Shown: positions 29,000 through 37,126 of the stretch, piece after piece
How the letters are laid out: every line of letters starts with the position of its first letter
How positions within the stretch are numbered: the stretch's first letter is position 1
IMG/VR virus record: IMGVR_UViG_3300035725_000003
Coordinates: 1 to 54,529 of that record
Direction: 5' to 3' (one strand)
Length of the DNA stretch: 54,529 bases
Source of the DNA: a virus
Position numbers and translations under genes: made by a program
Notes under the pieces: model-generated
Seen by the model: only the letters and a program-made list of their open reading frames with translations
Database searches by the model: none
What the model was told of the DNA's origin: nothing

Positions 29000-29682
29000 G
29001 GCGTCGGGGTTGGTGTTGCGGTCGGAGTTGGCGTTGGCGTCGTCGCCACAACAGTCACCGGCTCGACCGCGATCGGCGGGATATTGGCGCAAAGTTGCGT
29101 GAAGCTTGGAATCAACGTCTTGATCGGCGCCGCAGCGACAATCACGTTGGTCGTTTCATTGAAAATCTGAGTGCATGACTTGTTGCTGCACGTCTGGATC
29201 AGGTTCATGTGTAGCAGACGGAGGACTTCGTAGACCGTTGCGATGCCTACCGATCCGCCGGCCTGCACAGTGTCCTGTAGCTTGCTGATGATGTTGCCGG
29301 ACTGCTGAAGCTGGCGGAAGCAAGCCTGACCATTGCCGTCCGGAAGACCATCAATCGATCCTGCGAGCTCGATGGCGGTCTTGGTGTCGCCCTGCACGAA
29401 AGCAACGAAAGCCTTCAGCGGATCGGACATGGAACTGTCCAGGCTCTTGAAGTCGTCGGCAATCTTGGCTGTCTTGCAGCCCGGCTTCAGATTGAGGAGA
29501 TCGCATCCCATCTTTTGCCGCTCGGTCTGGGTCATGGGATCGGACGGCTTCGCTGCATTGCTCAGGTCGTCATGGATCTGCTGCCCGACCGGGCCGAGCT
29601 TCAGCTTCGTCTGCGCCTGAGCAGCGACACAAAAGAAGGACACCACGAAGGCAGTCTTCAGTAGGAAGGCGAGCCACTTCAT
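28996..29682 (-). CDS. Exported Cys-containing protein with Thr-Pro tail
   Basis: A 228-residue protein. The signal peptide ends at AAQAQ near residue 24. The mature part has six Cys, several in pairs (GCDLLNLKPGC; QTCSNKSC), suggesting disulfides and a periplasmic home. It ends in a (TP)n tail encoded by a simple repeat at about 29000-29045. The location in the lysis area suggests an envelope role. Family unknown. Confidence 0.72.
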   Translation of the reverse strand: MKWLAFLLKTAFVVSFFCVAAQAQTKLKLGPVGQQIHDDLSNAAKPSDPMTQTERQKMGCDLLNLKPGCKTAKIADDFKSLDSSMSDPLKAFVAFVQGDTKTAIELAGSIDGLPDGNGQACFRQLQQSGNIISKLQDTVQAGGSVGIATVYEVLRLLHMNLIQTCSNKSCTQIFNETTNVIVAAAPIKTLIPSFTQLCANIPPIAVEPVTVVATTPTPTPTATPTPTP

Positions 29683-29858
29683 GATGCTGCTCCGGGCTTC
29701 TGATCATCCGCCACGACGGCTAGGAGTTCGGTGAGCCCCGCCGAAATCTGGTCATCGCTGACCATCTTGTTGAAGTTCATGAAGCCCGTGGAGTGCTCCT
29801 TGATCATGCTGCGCGCCTTGGTGACGGCCTGTGCCATCTGGGTGGGTGAGAGCTTCAT
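29679..29858 (-). CDS. 59-aa hypothetical protein
   Basis: A helical soluble protein (SPTQMAQAVTKARSMIKEH; SAGLTELLAVVADD). ATGA overlap with the next gene; 1 nt after the holin-like gene. Not recognised. Confidence 0.62.
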   Translation of the reverse strand: MKLSPTQMAQAVTKARSMIKEHSTGFMNFNKMVSDDQISAGLTELLAVVADDQKPGAAS

Positions 29859-29859
29859 A

Positions 29860-30216
29860 TCAGGCACCTTTCGCGATGGATTGCAGGGTCGGCCGAAGGT
29901 CCGGCGTCGCTGGCCCGACATTCGGCTGCGCGGGATCGACGGAAGCCTGAGCCAGTGCTGGCGTCGCATTGGCGTTGGCCTTGATGCTCGCGCCCATGGC
30001 CACAACGTTGCTGATCTGCGTGCCTGATCCGCCGAACATCATGACAAGACCGCCCAGGAATCCGTTACCCAGCGTGGCGAGTGCCAGGATTGCCTTGACC
30101 ATGCCAGCGCTCAAGGAAAGGTCGCCCAACTGAGAGGCGCCGCCGAGCAGCGTCGTGTTGAACAGGATGATAACGCCTACCCACTGTAGCAAAGTGACTT
30201 CTTTCAGAGAGTTCAT
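29860..30216 (-). CDS. Holin-like membrane protein
   Basis: A 118-residue protein with two clear membrane helices (WVGVIILFNTTLLGGASQL and AILALATLGNGFLGGLVMMFGG) and a hydrophilic Ala/Pro-rich tail. It lies next to the endolysin gene, which is the usual place for a holin that would form lesions letting the muralytic enzyme out. No specific holin motif, so the call is from position and topology. Confidence 0.6.
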   Translation of the reverse strand: MNSLKEVTLLQWVGVIILFNTTLLGGASQLGDLSLSAGMVKAILALATLGNGFLGGLVMMFGGSGTQISNVVAMGASIKANANATPALAQASVDPAQPNVGPATPDLRPTLQSIAKGA

Positions 30217-30218
30217 TT

Positions 30219-30329
30219 CTATCTCCAGAGTGACGATAAGGATTCGAGATGTGAGAACGCATACAGGCTATAAAAACACATCACGAGAATCGCGATGCAG
30301 AACGACCCGGCAATGAGGTAGAATTTCAT
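30219..30329 (-). CDS. 36-aa membrane peptide
   Basis: One helix (FYLIAGSFCIAILVMCFY) and a short polar tail. ATG overlaps the endolysin stop (ATGA), and the stop is 2 nt before the holin-like gene. Could assist lysis. Confidence 0.6.
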   Translation of the reverse strand: MKFYLIAGSFCIAILVMCFYSLYAFSHLESLSSLWR

Positions 30330-31018
30330 GCGACACCCATGGCGTGTTTCCACAGCGCCAGCCAATGCTGGCGCAGCGCGAAACCGTTGATCTTGTGCGG
30401 GTCGGAGACGTAGTGGCCGACGTTGAGCATTGACGACACACCAACCAGGTCGTCGCGCTGCGCATAGGGCAGGCAGCCGCACATCACGAAGTCCGCCACA
30501 CCGCATTCGAGCGCGTGCGCGGGATCGTGGATCAGTTCGGAATGATTGAGCAGGTCGAGCCCGGTCGTCTTCGCCAGCGCGGCGTAGTTGTCGCGGCCGG
30601 TCAGTTGTGAGAAGCCCTGGCCGCGGAAGTTGAAGCCGTCGTCGGTGCCGGGGTGATTGCCCATCCGGCTGCCGTAGGCTTGATCCGCGATCAGGCGCGG
30701 GTCGTGCTGCATGGCAATCGCCTGAGCGTGGGTGAAATGGGTGGGAAACACCTCCAGCAGCCGCCCCGCCGAATAGTTCATGTTCTCCATCATCTCGAGG
30801 CCGGCGTTGCACTCCTCGGAGAATTGCGCCATGGCGTGGCAGATCACGCGATCGGAGATGAGGCCCCATTTCGCGAACACTGCCGACGCCGTGGCGATCG
30901 TGCCGGCCATGAGGCCCGGAACCTTGGCGTCGCCTTGCGGCCACAGTGCGCGCAAGGCGGCAGCGAATTTCGGCAAAGCGGGAGGCGACGACGCTTGAGG
31001 CCCGGTGATATTGGTCAT
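30326..31018 (-). CDS. Endolysin, GH19 chitinase-like lysozyme
   Basis: A 230-residue protein. A catalytic-type Glu lies in FSEECNAGLEMMENMNYSAG, followed by LLEVFPTHF, the substrate groove GFNFRGQGFSQLTGRDNYAAL, and a helical end. This is the GH19 family layout used by many phage endolysins to cut the glycan of peptidoglycan. No signal peptide, so release needs a holin. About 40 residues precede the domain (Pro/Ala-rich). It lies beside small membrane genes of the lysis module. Confidence 0.85.
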   Translation of the reverse strand: MTNITGPQASSPPALPKFAAALRALWPQGDAKVPGLMAGTIATASAVFAKWGLISDRVICHAMAQFSEECNAGLEMMENMNYSAGRLLEVFPTHFTHAQAIAMQHDPRLIADQAYGSRMGNHPGTDDGFNFRGQGFSQLTGRDNYAALAKTTGLDLLNHSELIHDPAHALECGVADFVMCGCLPYAQRDDLVGVSSMLNVGHYVSDPHKINGFALRQHWLALWKHAMGVA

Positions 31019-31188
31019 GAAGTTGTGTTCCTTATCAGGGGCGGAAGGCCCTCAGAAACAGCAGGGAGCGCTCGCCTGGAGGGCGATGGGTTGGAAAAAG
31101 GCAGCGCTGGGATGTTTTGAAGGCTTTACGCCATTAGGTTGTGAGATTAGAATTGCTGCCTCTTAGACCTCACTAAGGAGTATCCACC

Positions 31189-31275
31189 ATGCAAATCGCA
31201 CTATTTCTGCTGGCAGCCATCGTACTGTCCGGAATTGCGTTTATTCTGACTCCCATGGGACCAATGCCGTTCTGA
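31189..31275 (+). CDS. 28-aa membrane peptide on the opposite strand
   Basis: ATG with AAGGAG 8 nt upstream; one helix (IALFLLAAIVLSGIAFIL) and a PMGPMPF end. It and the gene at 31363 are the only rightward genes in the lysis/tail area, so they may be an independently expressed moron. Confidence 0.5.
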   Translation: MQIALFLLAAIVLSGIAFILTPMGPMPF

Positions 31276-31362
31276 CACCTATCTCGCGGTCAGGTTGTAA
31301 CTGTAGGATTGTCGGCTTGGGCGGCGGTAACTTTGGGGGTGGCCGGAGCAGAGGAGATTGCT

Positions 31363-31560
31363 ATGCTGAAGATAATCGAAGCGCTAGTGATATTGATAAT
31401 CGGATACGCCGGCGGTTTTTTCACTTTGTGGCTGATGGCGATGCCAGACCTGCGCCGACAGCAGAAGCAACTCGAAGCGCTGAATTTTGTCTGGCTCAAC
31501 GGCCGCTATGTGCAAATGGGCGATTCCGCGCTCAGTACTCATTCCCACCCCAACGAATGA
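31363..31560 (+). CDS. Small membrane protein on the opposite strand
   Basis: A 65-residue protein. Helix IIEALVILIIGYAGGFFTLWLMA followed by a coiled-coil-like segment (LRRQQKQLEALNFVW). GAGGAG lies 7 nt before ATG 31363. It faces against the surrounding late genes. Function unknown; superinfection exclusion is a common role for such morons. Confidence 0.65.
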   Translation: MLKIIEALVILIIGYAGGFFTLWLMAMPDLRRQQKQLEALNFVWLNGRYVQMGDSALSTHSHPNE

Positions 31561-31592
31561 ATGCACCATGGCTCTTCTGGCACGTCGCCGTG

Positions 31593-32540
31593 TTACTGGT
31601 TTCGCGATTGTGCCCCGCCGAAACGCAGGACAACGAGGCGCGAAACAGAACCGGGCAAAGTGCCGCCACCCGCAGCCGATGGTGATGCTTGCACAAGCGC
31701 TCCACCGCACGCACCAACACACTGCGGAAATACCTCAACCCAGAATGCACAACATTGCCCGCGCTGAACTTCGCAGATTGCAGGATATCCGAGAAATGTC
31801 GTGCTACTTTCAACCCAATTGCTCGCGCTGCAATTAGGGTAGCTCGTCATCACGCCGCCGCCGATCTCGACTGGATTTCCGGTCAGCATGCCGGGATAGT
31901 TCGGGTCAGGTGTCGTGCCCTGCATGACTCTGATATCGAAGCGAACATTCGGTTGGCTACAGGCTATGGCCAGTTGCCCCGCCAAGATAAACCCTCCAGA
32001 TGGCGGCGCGGAAAACAGTCCGTAGCGAAATCCACCTGGAAGTTGAAAGGAGGAATGAAGTTTGATCCACTGCCCTCCAGTCAGCGCGATCGACCCGCTG
32101 GCAGTGTCAAGCGCGCTGATGCCCGTTGTTGAGCGTGGCCTCATCAAGCGTTGAAATGGCGTCGATACCTGTGCTCCTCCGGAAAGGCTGACATGCGCAT
32201 TATTGTTGATGGACCACTCCACAACGTCGCGCGTCAATGTTCCGGCGACGGGATCAAGCGTTCCTGTACCAACCTCGACGCCAACGTTACTTGGTGCATC
32301 GACGAGAGCGTATTTAACGGTTCCAGCGGGGATTCCGGCCGCCGCGAATGAAAGAAACCCCGGAACTCCTGCGCCTAAAGTAATGGGTCCGGTGCCTGTG
32401 GTTGGGGTGCCATTGCGCGCGAGATCGATTCCCCATGAAAGGCCGAACGATTCATCTCCATTAGGGCTGGGCTCTTGTGTAAACATCTCCGCGGCAGGGT
32501 TCTGGCACGGAATTCCCATGATTGAAGTCGCGTCGGTCAT
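31593..32540 (-). CDS. Putative tail fibre-associated virion protein
   Basis: A 315-residue Gly/Ser/Thr-rich, beta-predicted protein without a signal peptide. VVEWSINNNAHVSLSGG and LTGGQWIKLHS suggest beta-strands of a receptor-binding or adaptor protein. The second half has six Cys, unusual for a cytoplasmically assembled fibre. It is the distal end of the fibre gene group. Confidence 0.6.
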   Translation of the reverse strand: MTDATSIMGIPCQNPAAEMFTQEPSPNGDESFGLSWGIDLARNGTPTTGTGPITLGAGVPGFLSFAAAGIPAGTVKYALVDAPSNVGVEVGTGTLDPVAGTLTRDVVEWSINNNAHVSLSGGAQVSTPFQRLMRPRSTTGISALDTASGSIALTGGQWIKLHSSFQLPGGFRYGLFSAPPSGGFILAGQLAIACSQPNVRFDIRVMQGTTPDPNYPGMLTGNPVEIGGGVMTSYPNCSASNWVESSTTFLGYPAICEVQRGQCCAFWVEVFPQCVGACGGALVQASPSAAGGGTLPGSVSRLVVLRFGGAQSRNQ

Positions 32541-33016
32541 TGTGGCTTTATTCCTATCGTTATCCTAGTCGAGAGAAGACTATGAGAGGTCAGCACGGCC
32601 CCCCATCGTTGGGGAAACGCGGCCGCGAGTGCTGTGGTTGCTGCGATGGTCTGGTTCATTTGCGGTACGGAGTAAGTGCCAAGCTGCGCTTCAGGGCTCC
32701 CATTCGGCTGGATAATGTGAATACCGATCGATGCGACAGGGGCATTAAGAGATATCACTGGCCAACCAACACTACCGAGAACTGTTGCGAGACCGTCCGC
32801 CAAATCACGACACTGACCGTTGCCGCAATCGATAACGACCACCAGCGGTGGAGGGGTTGTCTGAAGTGCGTTTTGCAGTTGGTTGATTTCTCCCGGCGTC
32901 AAGGCATCCCATCGATATTTACGCCAAGATGCAATTTCGGCGTTGGACATCGGCGACTGTGCCATTGCAGAGAATGCTGACAGAAGAATGAAACATGCAA
33001 ATAGAAATTTTCGCAT
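32537..33016 (-). CDS. Exported protein in the tail-fibre region
   Basis: A 159-residue protein with a clear signal peptide (RKFLFACFILLSAFSAMAQ). The mature part has NAEIASWRKYRWDALTPGE, then a VVVIDCGNGQCRDLADGLA segment with two Cys and a Gly/Ala-rich alpha/beta remainder. ATGA overlap with the next gene. Not recognised; one of a set of signal-bearing proteins among virion genes. Confidence 0.7.
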   Translation of the reverse strand: MRKFLFACFILLSAFSAMAQSPMSNAEIASWRKYRWDALTPGEINQLQNALQTTPPPLVVVIDCGNGQCRDLADGLATVLGSVGWPVISLNAPVASIGIHIIQPNGSPEAQLGTYSVPQMNQTIAATTALAAAFPQRWGAVLTSHSLLSTRITIGIKPQ

Positions 33017-33035
33017 GGCCTGTTGCTCCTTCTTG

Positions 33036-34301
33036 CTATTGGCTTTCATAAACTCCAGACGCGATGAAGATATCGCCATTCGCAAACGTGATGGCGTTGT
33101 TGGTTAGTCCGATCACGGTTCCTACCGTTGCCGATGTTGCCGCATATCCCTGGTAGGCATTTCCAGTCACACCCGTTTCACGCACAAGCATCGTCAATGG
33201 ACTTGCGGCCGTGAATGGCAGTGTGAAGGTAAAACTCGTCGCACACGTATTGGCCGTCGTCAGAGTCAGTTCAATAACAAAATGTACCTCTTTCCCGGTT
33301 TGCTGATATCTTCCTTTGTTGGTGACCGACCACGTACCGGATCCCGTCAGACATGCCATCGTTGGCGTGTAGGTTGTATATGCAGTGCCTGCATTACCCG
33401 TACCGCCGTTGGCGACTGGGAGTATTCCAGTCACCGCTGCTGCTGAGGCAAGGTTGACTGCACCGAAACCGAGAGCCGTCCCACCTGGATTGACCACAAG
33501 CGCCTGGTTTGCCGTTCCTGCGATGTCGCCGTCGTTAGCCGCCGAACTGGTCGCATTGCCGATGACGGAGAGACCGAGGCCTTGGGCCAAGTTGTTTCTG
33601 GCCACCTGATTGACGCCGATGGTGGTGGCGTTTCCGACAGAGGTGACGGGACCCGTCAGGTTGGCGTTGGTGGTGACGTTGCCTGCGGTCAGACCTGCGG
33701 CGGTACCGGTCAGGTTGGTGGCGACACCGGACGTTGGCGTGCCGAGTGCGCCGCTGAACCCTACTAGCCCGCTCGCCGCGTTCAGAGTGTTGCCGGCCGC
33801 GGTGAGGACGCCGGTGCCCCACCCCGAGAGGTTACTAAGCGAAGGCTGGGCCTTGGTGATGCCACCGAGCGCGTTGATCCCGGTCAGAAAATTATTGGCC
33901 GCGCCAGTGTCCGCGACGACGGTCGTACCGATGACGCCAGTGCTGCTGATGTCGTGAAATCGCAGTGCGGTGCTATCGAACCACCATTTCACGCTGCCGG
34001 CCGACGGCGCCGATGGTGCTGCAACTGCAGTCGCCAATGATGACCCGAGCAATATCACCGTCCCATCGTTGAACGTCTGTGCTCCGGTCCAAGTCTGGAC
34101 CTGTCCAAGCAGCGCAATGGTGTCACTGGCGTTCGCCAGCGTGTACGTCTTCATTGCAGTTGCCGGACCTGTGAACTGCATGAAAGCGTTGTTAGTGCCA
34201 CCCTTGGCACCCGTCAGCGGCGTCGTTCCTGGATTCACTTGTGCGAACGCTGGTGCACAGAACAGCGCGAACGCCAGCACAAGCATGCTGCGAAGCTTCA
34301 T
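33036..34301 (-). CDS. Tail fibre-like protein with a signal peptide
   Basis: A 421-residue protein. A Sec signal peptide (LRSMLVLAFALFCAPAFAQ) is followed by a fibre-type body with repeats such as LSNLSGWGTGVLTAAGNTL and GTPTSGVATNLTGTAAGL, then a C-terminal beta domain (KGRYQQTGKEVHFVIELTL). The body is typical of phage tail fibres, but cytoplasmically assembled virion proteins do not normally carry export signals. Confidence 0.78.
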   Translation of the reverse strand: MKLRSMLVLAFALFCAPAFAQVNPGTTPLTGAKGGTNNAFMQFTGPATAMKTYTLANASDTIALLGQVQTWTGAQTFNDGTVILLGSSLATAVAAPSAPSAGSVKWWFDSTALRFHDISSTGVIGTTVVADTGAANNFLTGINALGGITKAQPSLSNLSGWGTGVLTAAGNTLNAASGLVGFSGALGTPTSGVATNLTGTAAGLTAGNVTTNANLTGPVTSVGNATTIGVNQVARNNLAQGLGLSVIGNATSSAANDGDIAGTANQALVVNPGGTALGFGAVNLASAAAVTGILPVANGGTGNAGTAYTTYTPTMACLTGSGTWSVTNKGRYQQTGKEVHFVIELTLTTANTCATSFTFTLPFTAASPLTMLVRETGVTGNAYQGYAATSATVGTVIGLTNNAITFANGDIFIASGVYESQ

Positions 34302-34323
34302 GATCAGATCCTTGAGGAGAGGC

Positions 34324-34857
34324 TTAATAGGCGCCGGTGAGGGTCGGCAGCGGTGTCAGCGTGATCGATCCGCCTCTGCCGTCGATTTTGTAGGTGTAGT
34401 TCACCGTTCCCATCTGGGTTTGTCCGGCCGCCGGCGTAATCGAGATATTGTTGACATCCGCCATTGGCTTGCCATCGACAACCGTTAGCGGCCTCGTACC
34501 GCGGGCCGACCAGTCCACCGTGACCGTGTAGGGTGCCGCAACGGCTGGGGCGATGATCAAAACGTCATCGGTCGGCAGCGCCGCATAGGGTCCGGCATCG
34601 GTCAGAGTCTTGACCGATTTTGACGCGAAAGCCGCAGTTGCCTGCACCAGGGAAAACAATCCCGTCAGTGCATTCCAGACCAGAATATAGCTATTGGCAG
34701 GATCGGCTATCGTCGCAGCAGCAGGCAACAGCGCCCCGAAATTGAGGGAGATCGTCCAGATCCCGCTCTGCTTCAGGACGCCGATCACACCGCTACCCTT
34801 CACCGTCGCCGGGAAAGGAGATCCAATATTGACGCGAACGTTGGCGGGTACCGTCAT
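34324..34857 (-). CDS. Virion-associated hypothetical protein
   Basis: A 177-residue beta-rich protein (ANVRVNIGSPFPATVKGSG; GGSITLTPLPTLTGAY). ATG 34857 overlaps the upstream stop (ATGA). It sits in the tail-fibre gene group and probably belongs to the tail tip. Not recognised. Confidence 0.68.
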   Translation of the reverse strand: MTVPANVRVNIGSPFPATVKGSGVIGVLKQSGIWTISLNFGALLPAAATIADPANSYILVWNALTGLFSLVQATAAFASKSVKTLTDAGPYAALPTDDVLIIAPAVAAPYTVTVDWSARGTRPLTVVDGKPMADVNNISITPAAGQTQMGTVNYTYKIDGRGGSITLTPLPTLTGAY

Positions 34858-35567
34858 GGCAGACCAAATGGGTTTGAGGTTGCCGCTGGAACGAACGGCA
34901 TCGTCGATAGACCACCATAAAGAACCGGCTGTTTGCCGAGCAGAATTTGCCGCGTATCTCCGCCGAGGTAGACCGCCATGGCCACGCCGTAGGTGCTGTG
35001 TCGCGTCTTGAACAATGTCGAGGCCGGGATCCTGACCTGCAGCACACCCAACCCGATAACGGTGATACCACTGCCGAGCTGCGCCTGGACGATCGGACCA
35101 TCGCCGCAATCGCCAACGCCAAAGGACGACCCGTAACCGCCGACGTGATGGTTGTGATGCGCCCGCATTATTTCGAAATCAAAGGCGCAGCCGATCTGCG
35201 CCACCATCGCACCTGTCGCCTTCACGTAGGACGTCACAAACCCGGTCATGGTATTCTTGCCGGTCGCGGTATCTGCGATCGTCACCGGATCACCGGCCAG
35301 GATAGTCAGGTTCAAGCCGACCGTCAGAGCTAGTGCCTGCATCTCATTGCCGAAGGGATAGTCCTTGATCGTGAGCGGCGTCACTGAAGCTGTGTTGTTC
35401 AGCCCCGACGTCACAGTCCATGCATGCCCGGTGAAATCTCCAGGATTGGCCAGCGTCCGTCCCGAGACATCGATCGCCTGCCCGGTGTCGTCGTCGAACA
35501 GGCTCACCGTGCGAAGAAAATCCTCGCGGTTGGTGATCTCTGGCAACAGGACGGGGTTGGCGTACAT
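34854..35567 (-). CDS. Virion-associated hypothetical protein
   Basis: A 237-residue beta-rich protein: REDFLRTVSLFDDDTGQAID resembles domains found at the base of phage fibres, with Gly-rich strands further on and a His-rich patch AHHNHHVGG. Placed between two fibre genes. Not recognised. Confidence 0.68.
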   Translation of the reverse strand: MYANPVLLPEITNREDFLRTVSLFDDDTGQAIDVSGRTLANPGDFTGHAWTVTSGLNNTASVTPLTIKDYPFGNEMQALALTVGLNLTILAGDPVTIADTATGKNTMTGFVTSYVKATGAMVAQIGCAFDFEIMRAHHNHHVGGYGSSFGVGDCGDGPIVQAQLGSGITVIGLGVLQVRIPASTLFKTRHSTYGVAMAVYLGGDTRQILLGKQPVLYGGLSTMPFVPAATSNPFGLP

Positions 35568-35581
35568 CGGCTAAGCCTCCG

Positions 35582-36616
35582 TCACAGCTTCATGTAGATG
35601 GTCAAGAGCATTTCCGGCGTCACGGTCTGAAATGGCGTCGCGCTTCCGAGATTGGCGGTGTTCCCACTGACTGGAAGATTAGGCATGATGCCGTATTTGT
35701 CTCCCGCAAAAAAAGTGGCCGAAGTTCCTGATGGCGTAAGGAGTGTGGTACCTGCACCAAAAGTCACTGCAACCACATTCCCCGCAGCCGGTACAACAGC
35801 AGTGGCTGCCACCGGAGCTGGAGACGCCGGCAAATTGGCCATCGTAATAACAGGAAGCTGATTGCCTCCCGCTGCTCCAAGCGTTGTTACGACATTCCCA
35901 AAACCGGTTGCCGTCAGCGCTGTTGTCGCGCTATTTCCCATGTCGGCAAGCCCCGCAATGGCGCGGCCACGCCAATCCGGCATGGTCAGTTGCTTGCCTG
36001 CGTTATAGTCGTTCAGTGCGTTTCCGGTGCGACCTCCTGAAACAACCAGATTCGGATCCTTGGCGTACAGATAGATCCACAATGTCTGCGTATCGGCGTT
36101 GGCACGCTCGGTCGCGCCGCTTACAGCATTTCCGATGGTGAGAGCGTTGCACCGGACAAACCCACTGAGTGCACCGTTGTCATAGCGGACCTTGATATCC
36201 CCGGTCGCCATGATCGATGTCGGATCGACCGTACCGCCACCGCCGCCGCCGCCCGAGCTCGGGCCGAGCACCTGCATCGTGGTGTCGACATAGGGCGTTC
36301 CGCTGCTATCGATCAGTCGGACATGAATCAGTCCGTCGGCCAGCCAGTGCAGCGGGACGCGAGCGAACTGGTCACACGGAAGCGGCCAGGGGTTCTTGGC
36401 GGTCAGGCCGAAGTCGGAAAACGAATCCTGCGGCGTTGCAACCGTGCCAGCCACATAGAAATAGACCTGGCAGGCGGACAAAGGGTGGCCGGTCGCATCG
36501 AACTGATTCACCAGTGAGAGTGGCGTGGTACCGGCGGAATGGGCGGGAGAAAGGCCTATTCCAGCCAACGTGACCAGAGAAATTGCAAGTTGTTTCAATG
36601 TCTTGAACGTGTTCAT
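35582..36616 (-). CDS. Tail-collar/fibre-like protein with a signal peptide
   Basis: A 344-residue protein. An export signal (TLKQLAISLVTLAGIGLSPAHSA) is followed by a beta-rich body, a Gly run (GGGGGGG near 115), and a collar-type module MPDWRGRAIAGLADMGNS as in phage tail-collar proteins. ATG 36616 is chosen because the frame upstream lacks protein character. A fibre with a signal peptide is odd. Confidence 0.75.
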   Translation of the reverse strand: MNTFKTLKQLAISLVTLAGIGLSPAHSAGTTPLSLVNQFDATGHPLSACQVYFYVAGTVATPQDSFSDFGLTAKNPWPLPCDQFARVPLHWLADGLIHVRLIDSSGTPYVDTTMQVLGPSSGGGGGGGTVDPTSIMATGDIKVRYDNGALSGFVRCNALTIGNAVSGATERANADTQTLWIYLYAKDPNLVVSGGRTGNALNDYNAGKQLTMPDWRGRAIAGLADMGNSATTALTATGFGNVVTTLGAAGGNQLPVITMANLPASPAPVAATAVVPAAGNVVAVTFGAGTTLLTPSGTSATFFAGDKYGIMPNLPVSGNTANLGSATPFQTVTPEMLLTIYMKL

Positions 36617-36676
36617 GACGGCCTTTTCCACATGCGTATCGTTGCCGGGACGGCGGAACGGGGGTAAGGTTTGTGG

Positions 36677-37126
36677 ATGTCGATTTTTCAGAAGCAACTT
36701 CGGCGCGAGGCCGGCTGGGATGTCCGGGTCTCGGCTATCTGGTTGGTCATCTTTTTCGGCTGCATGATTCTGCTGCCGAAAAGCTGGTTCTGGTTCTACC
36801 TCGTGCCACTGGCGGCCTTCTGGTTTCGCTATCTGTGGGTTCGCGACGCCAGGGACGAGGAGCTATTGCGCGCCGACTTCGCGGCTAACGGTGGGATCAG
36901 CGCCCCTGGCTGCTATGCTACCGAGGCGGGCATCTGCATTTCGGATGGCACGCATCATGTTCTGATTGCGGGACATGATGCGGATGCCACGATCAAGCTG
37001 CCTCACATCGTTGGAGGCCAACAACCGGGCGACATGGCGCGCCACGCGCTCGTCGACCACAGCCTGTCCACGCGCCGCGCCATAAACCAAGGCAGCGCTG
37101 ATCAGTCCCGCCGGACCGCCCGCTAA
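36677..37126 (+). CDS. Membrane protein antisense to the ejection-protein gene
   Basis: A 149-codon rightward frame with GGGGTAAGG before the ATG. Residues 1-70 look real (SAIWLVIFFGCMILLP and WFYLVPLAAFWFRYLW, two membrane helices). The last 85 residues run antisense to the 3' end of the 36863-38920 gene and lack clear character. Real gene with an antisense tail is my best reading. Confidence 0.5.
   Translation: MSIFQKQLRREAGWDVRVSAIWLVIFFGCMILLPKSWFWFYLVPLAAFWFRYLWVRDARDEELLRADFAANGGISAPGCYATEAGICISDGTHHVLIAGHDADATIKLPHIVGGQQPGDMARHALVDHSLSTRRAINQGSADQSRRTAR

Noticed and set aside
29000-29045. Tandem repeat as a regulatory element
   Set aside because: The GT/GC-rich simple repeat encodes the Thr-Pro tail of the 28996 protein and needs no other explanation.
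31019-31188. tRNA gene in the gap before the plus-strand membrane genes
   Set aside because: No cloverleaf or TTCGA-type T-arm found on either strand; I found no tRNA anywhere in the window by eye.
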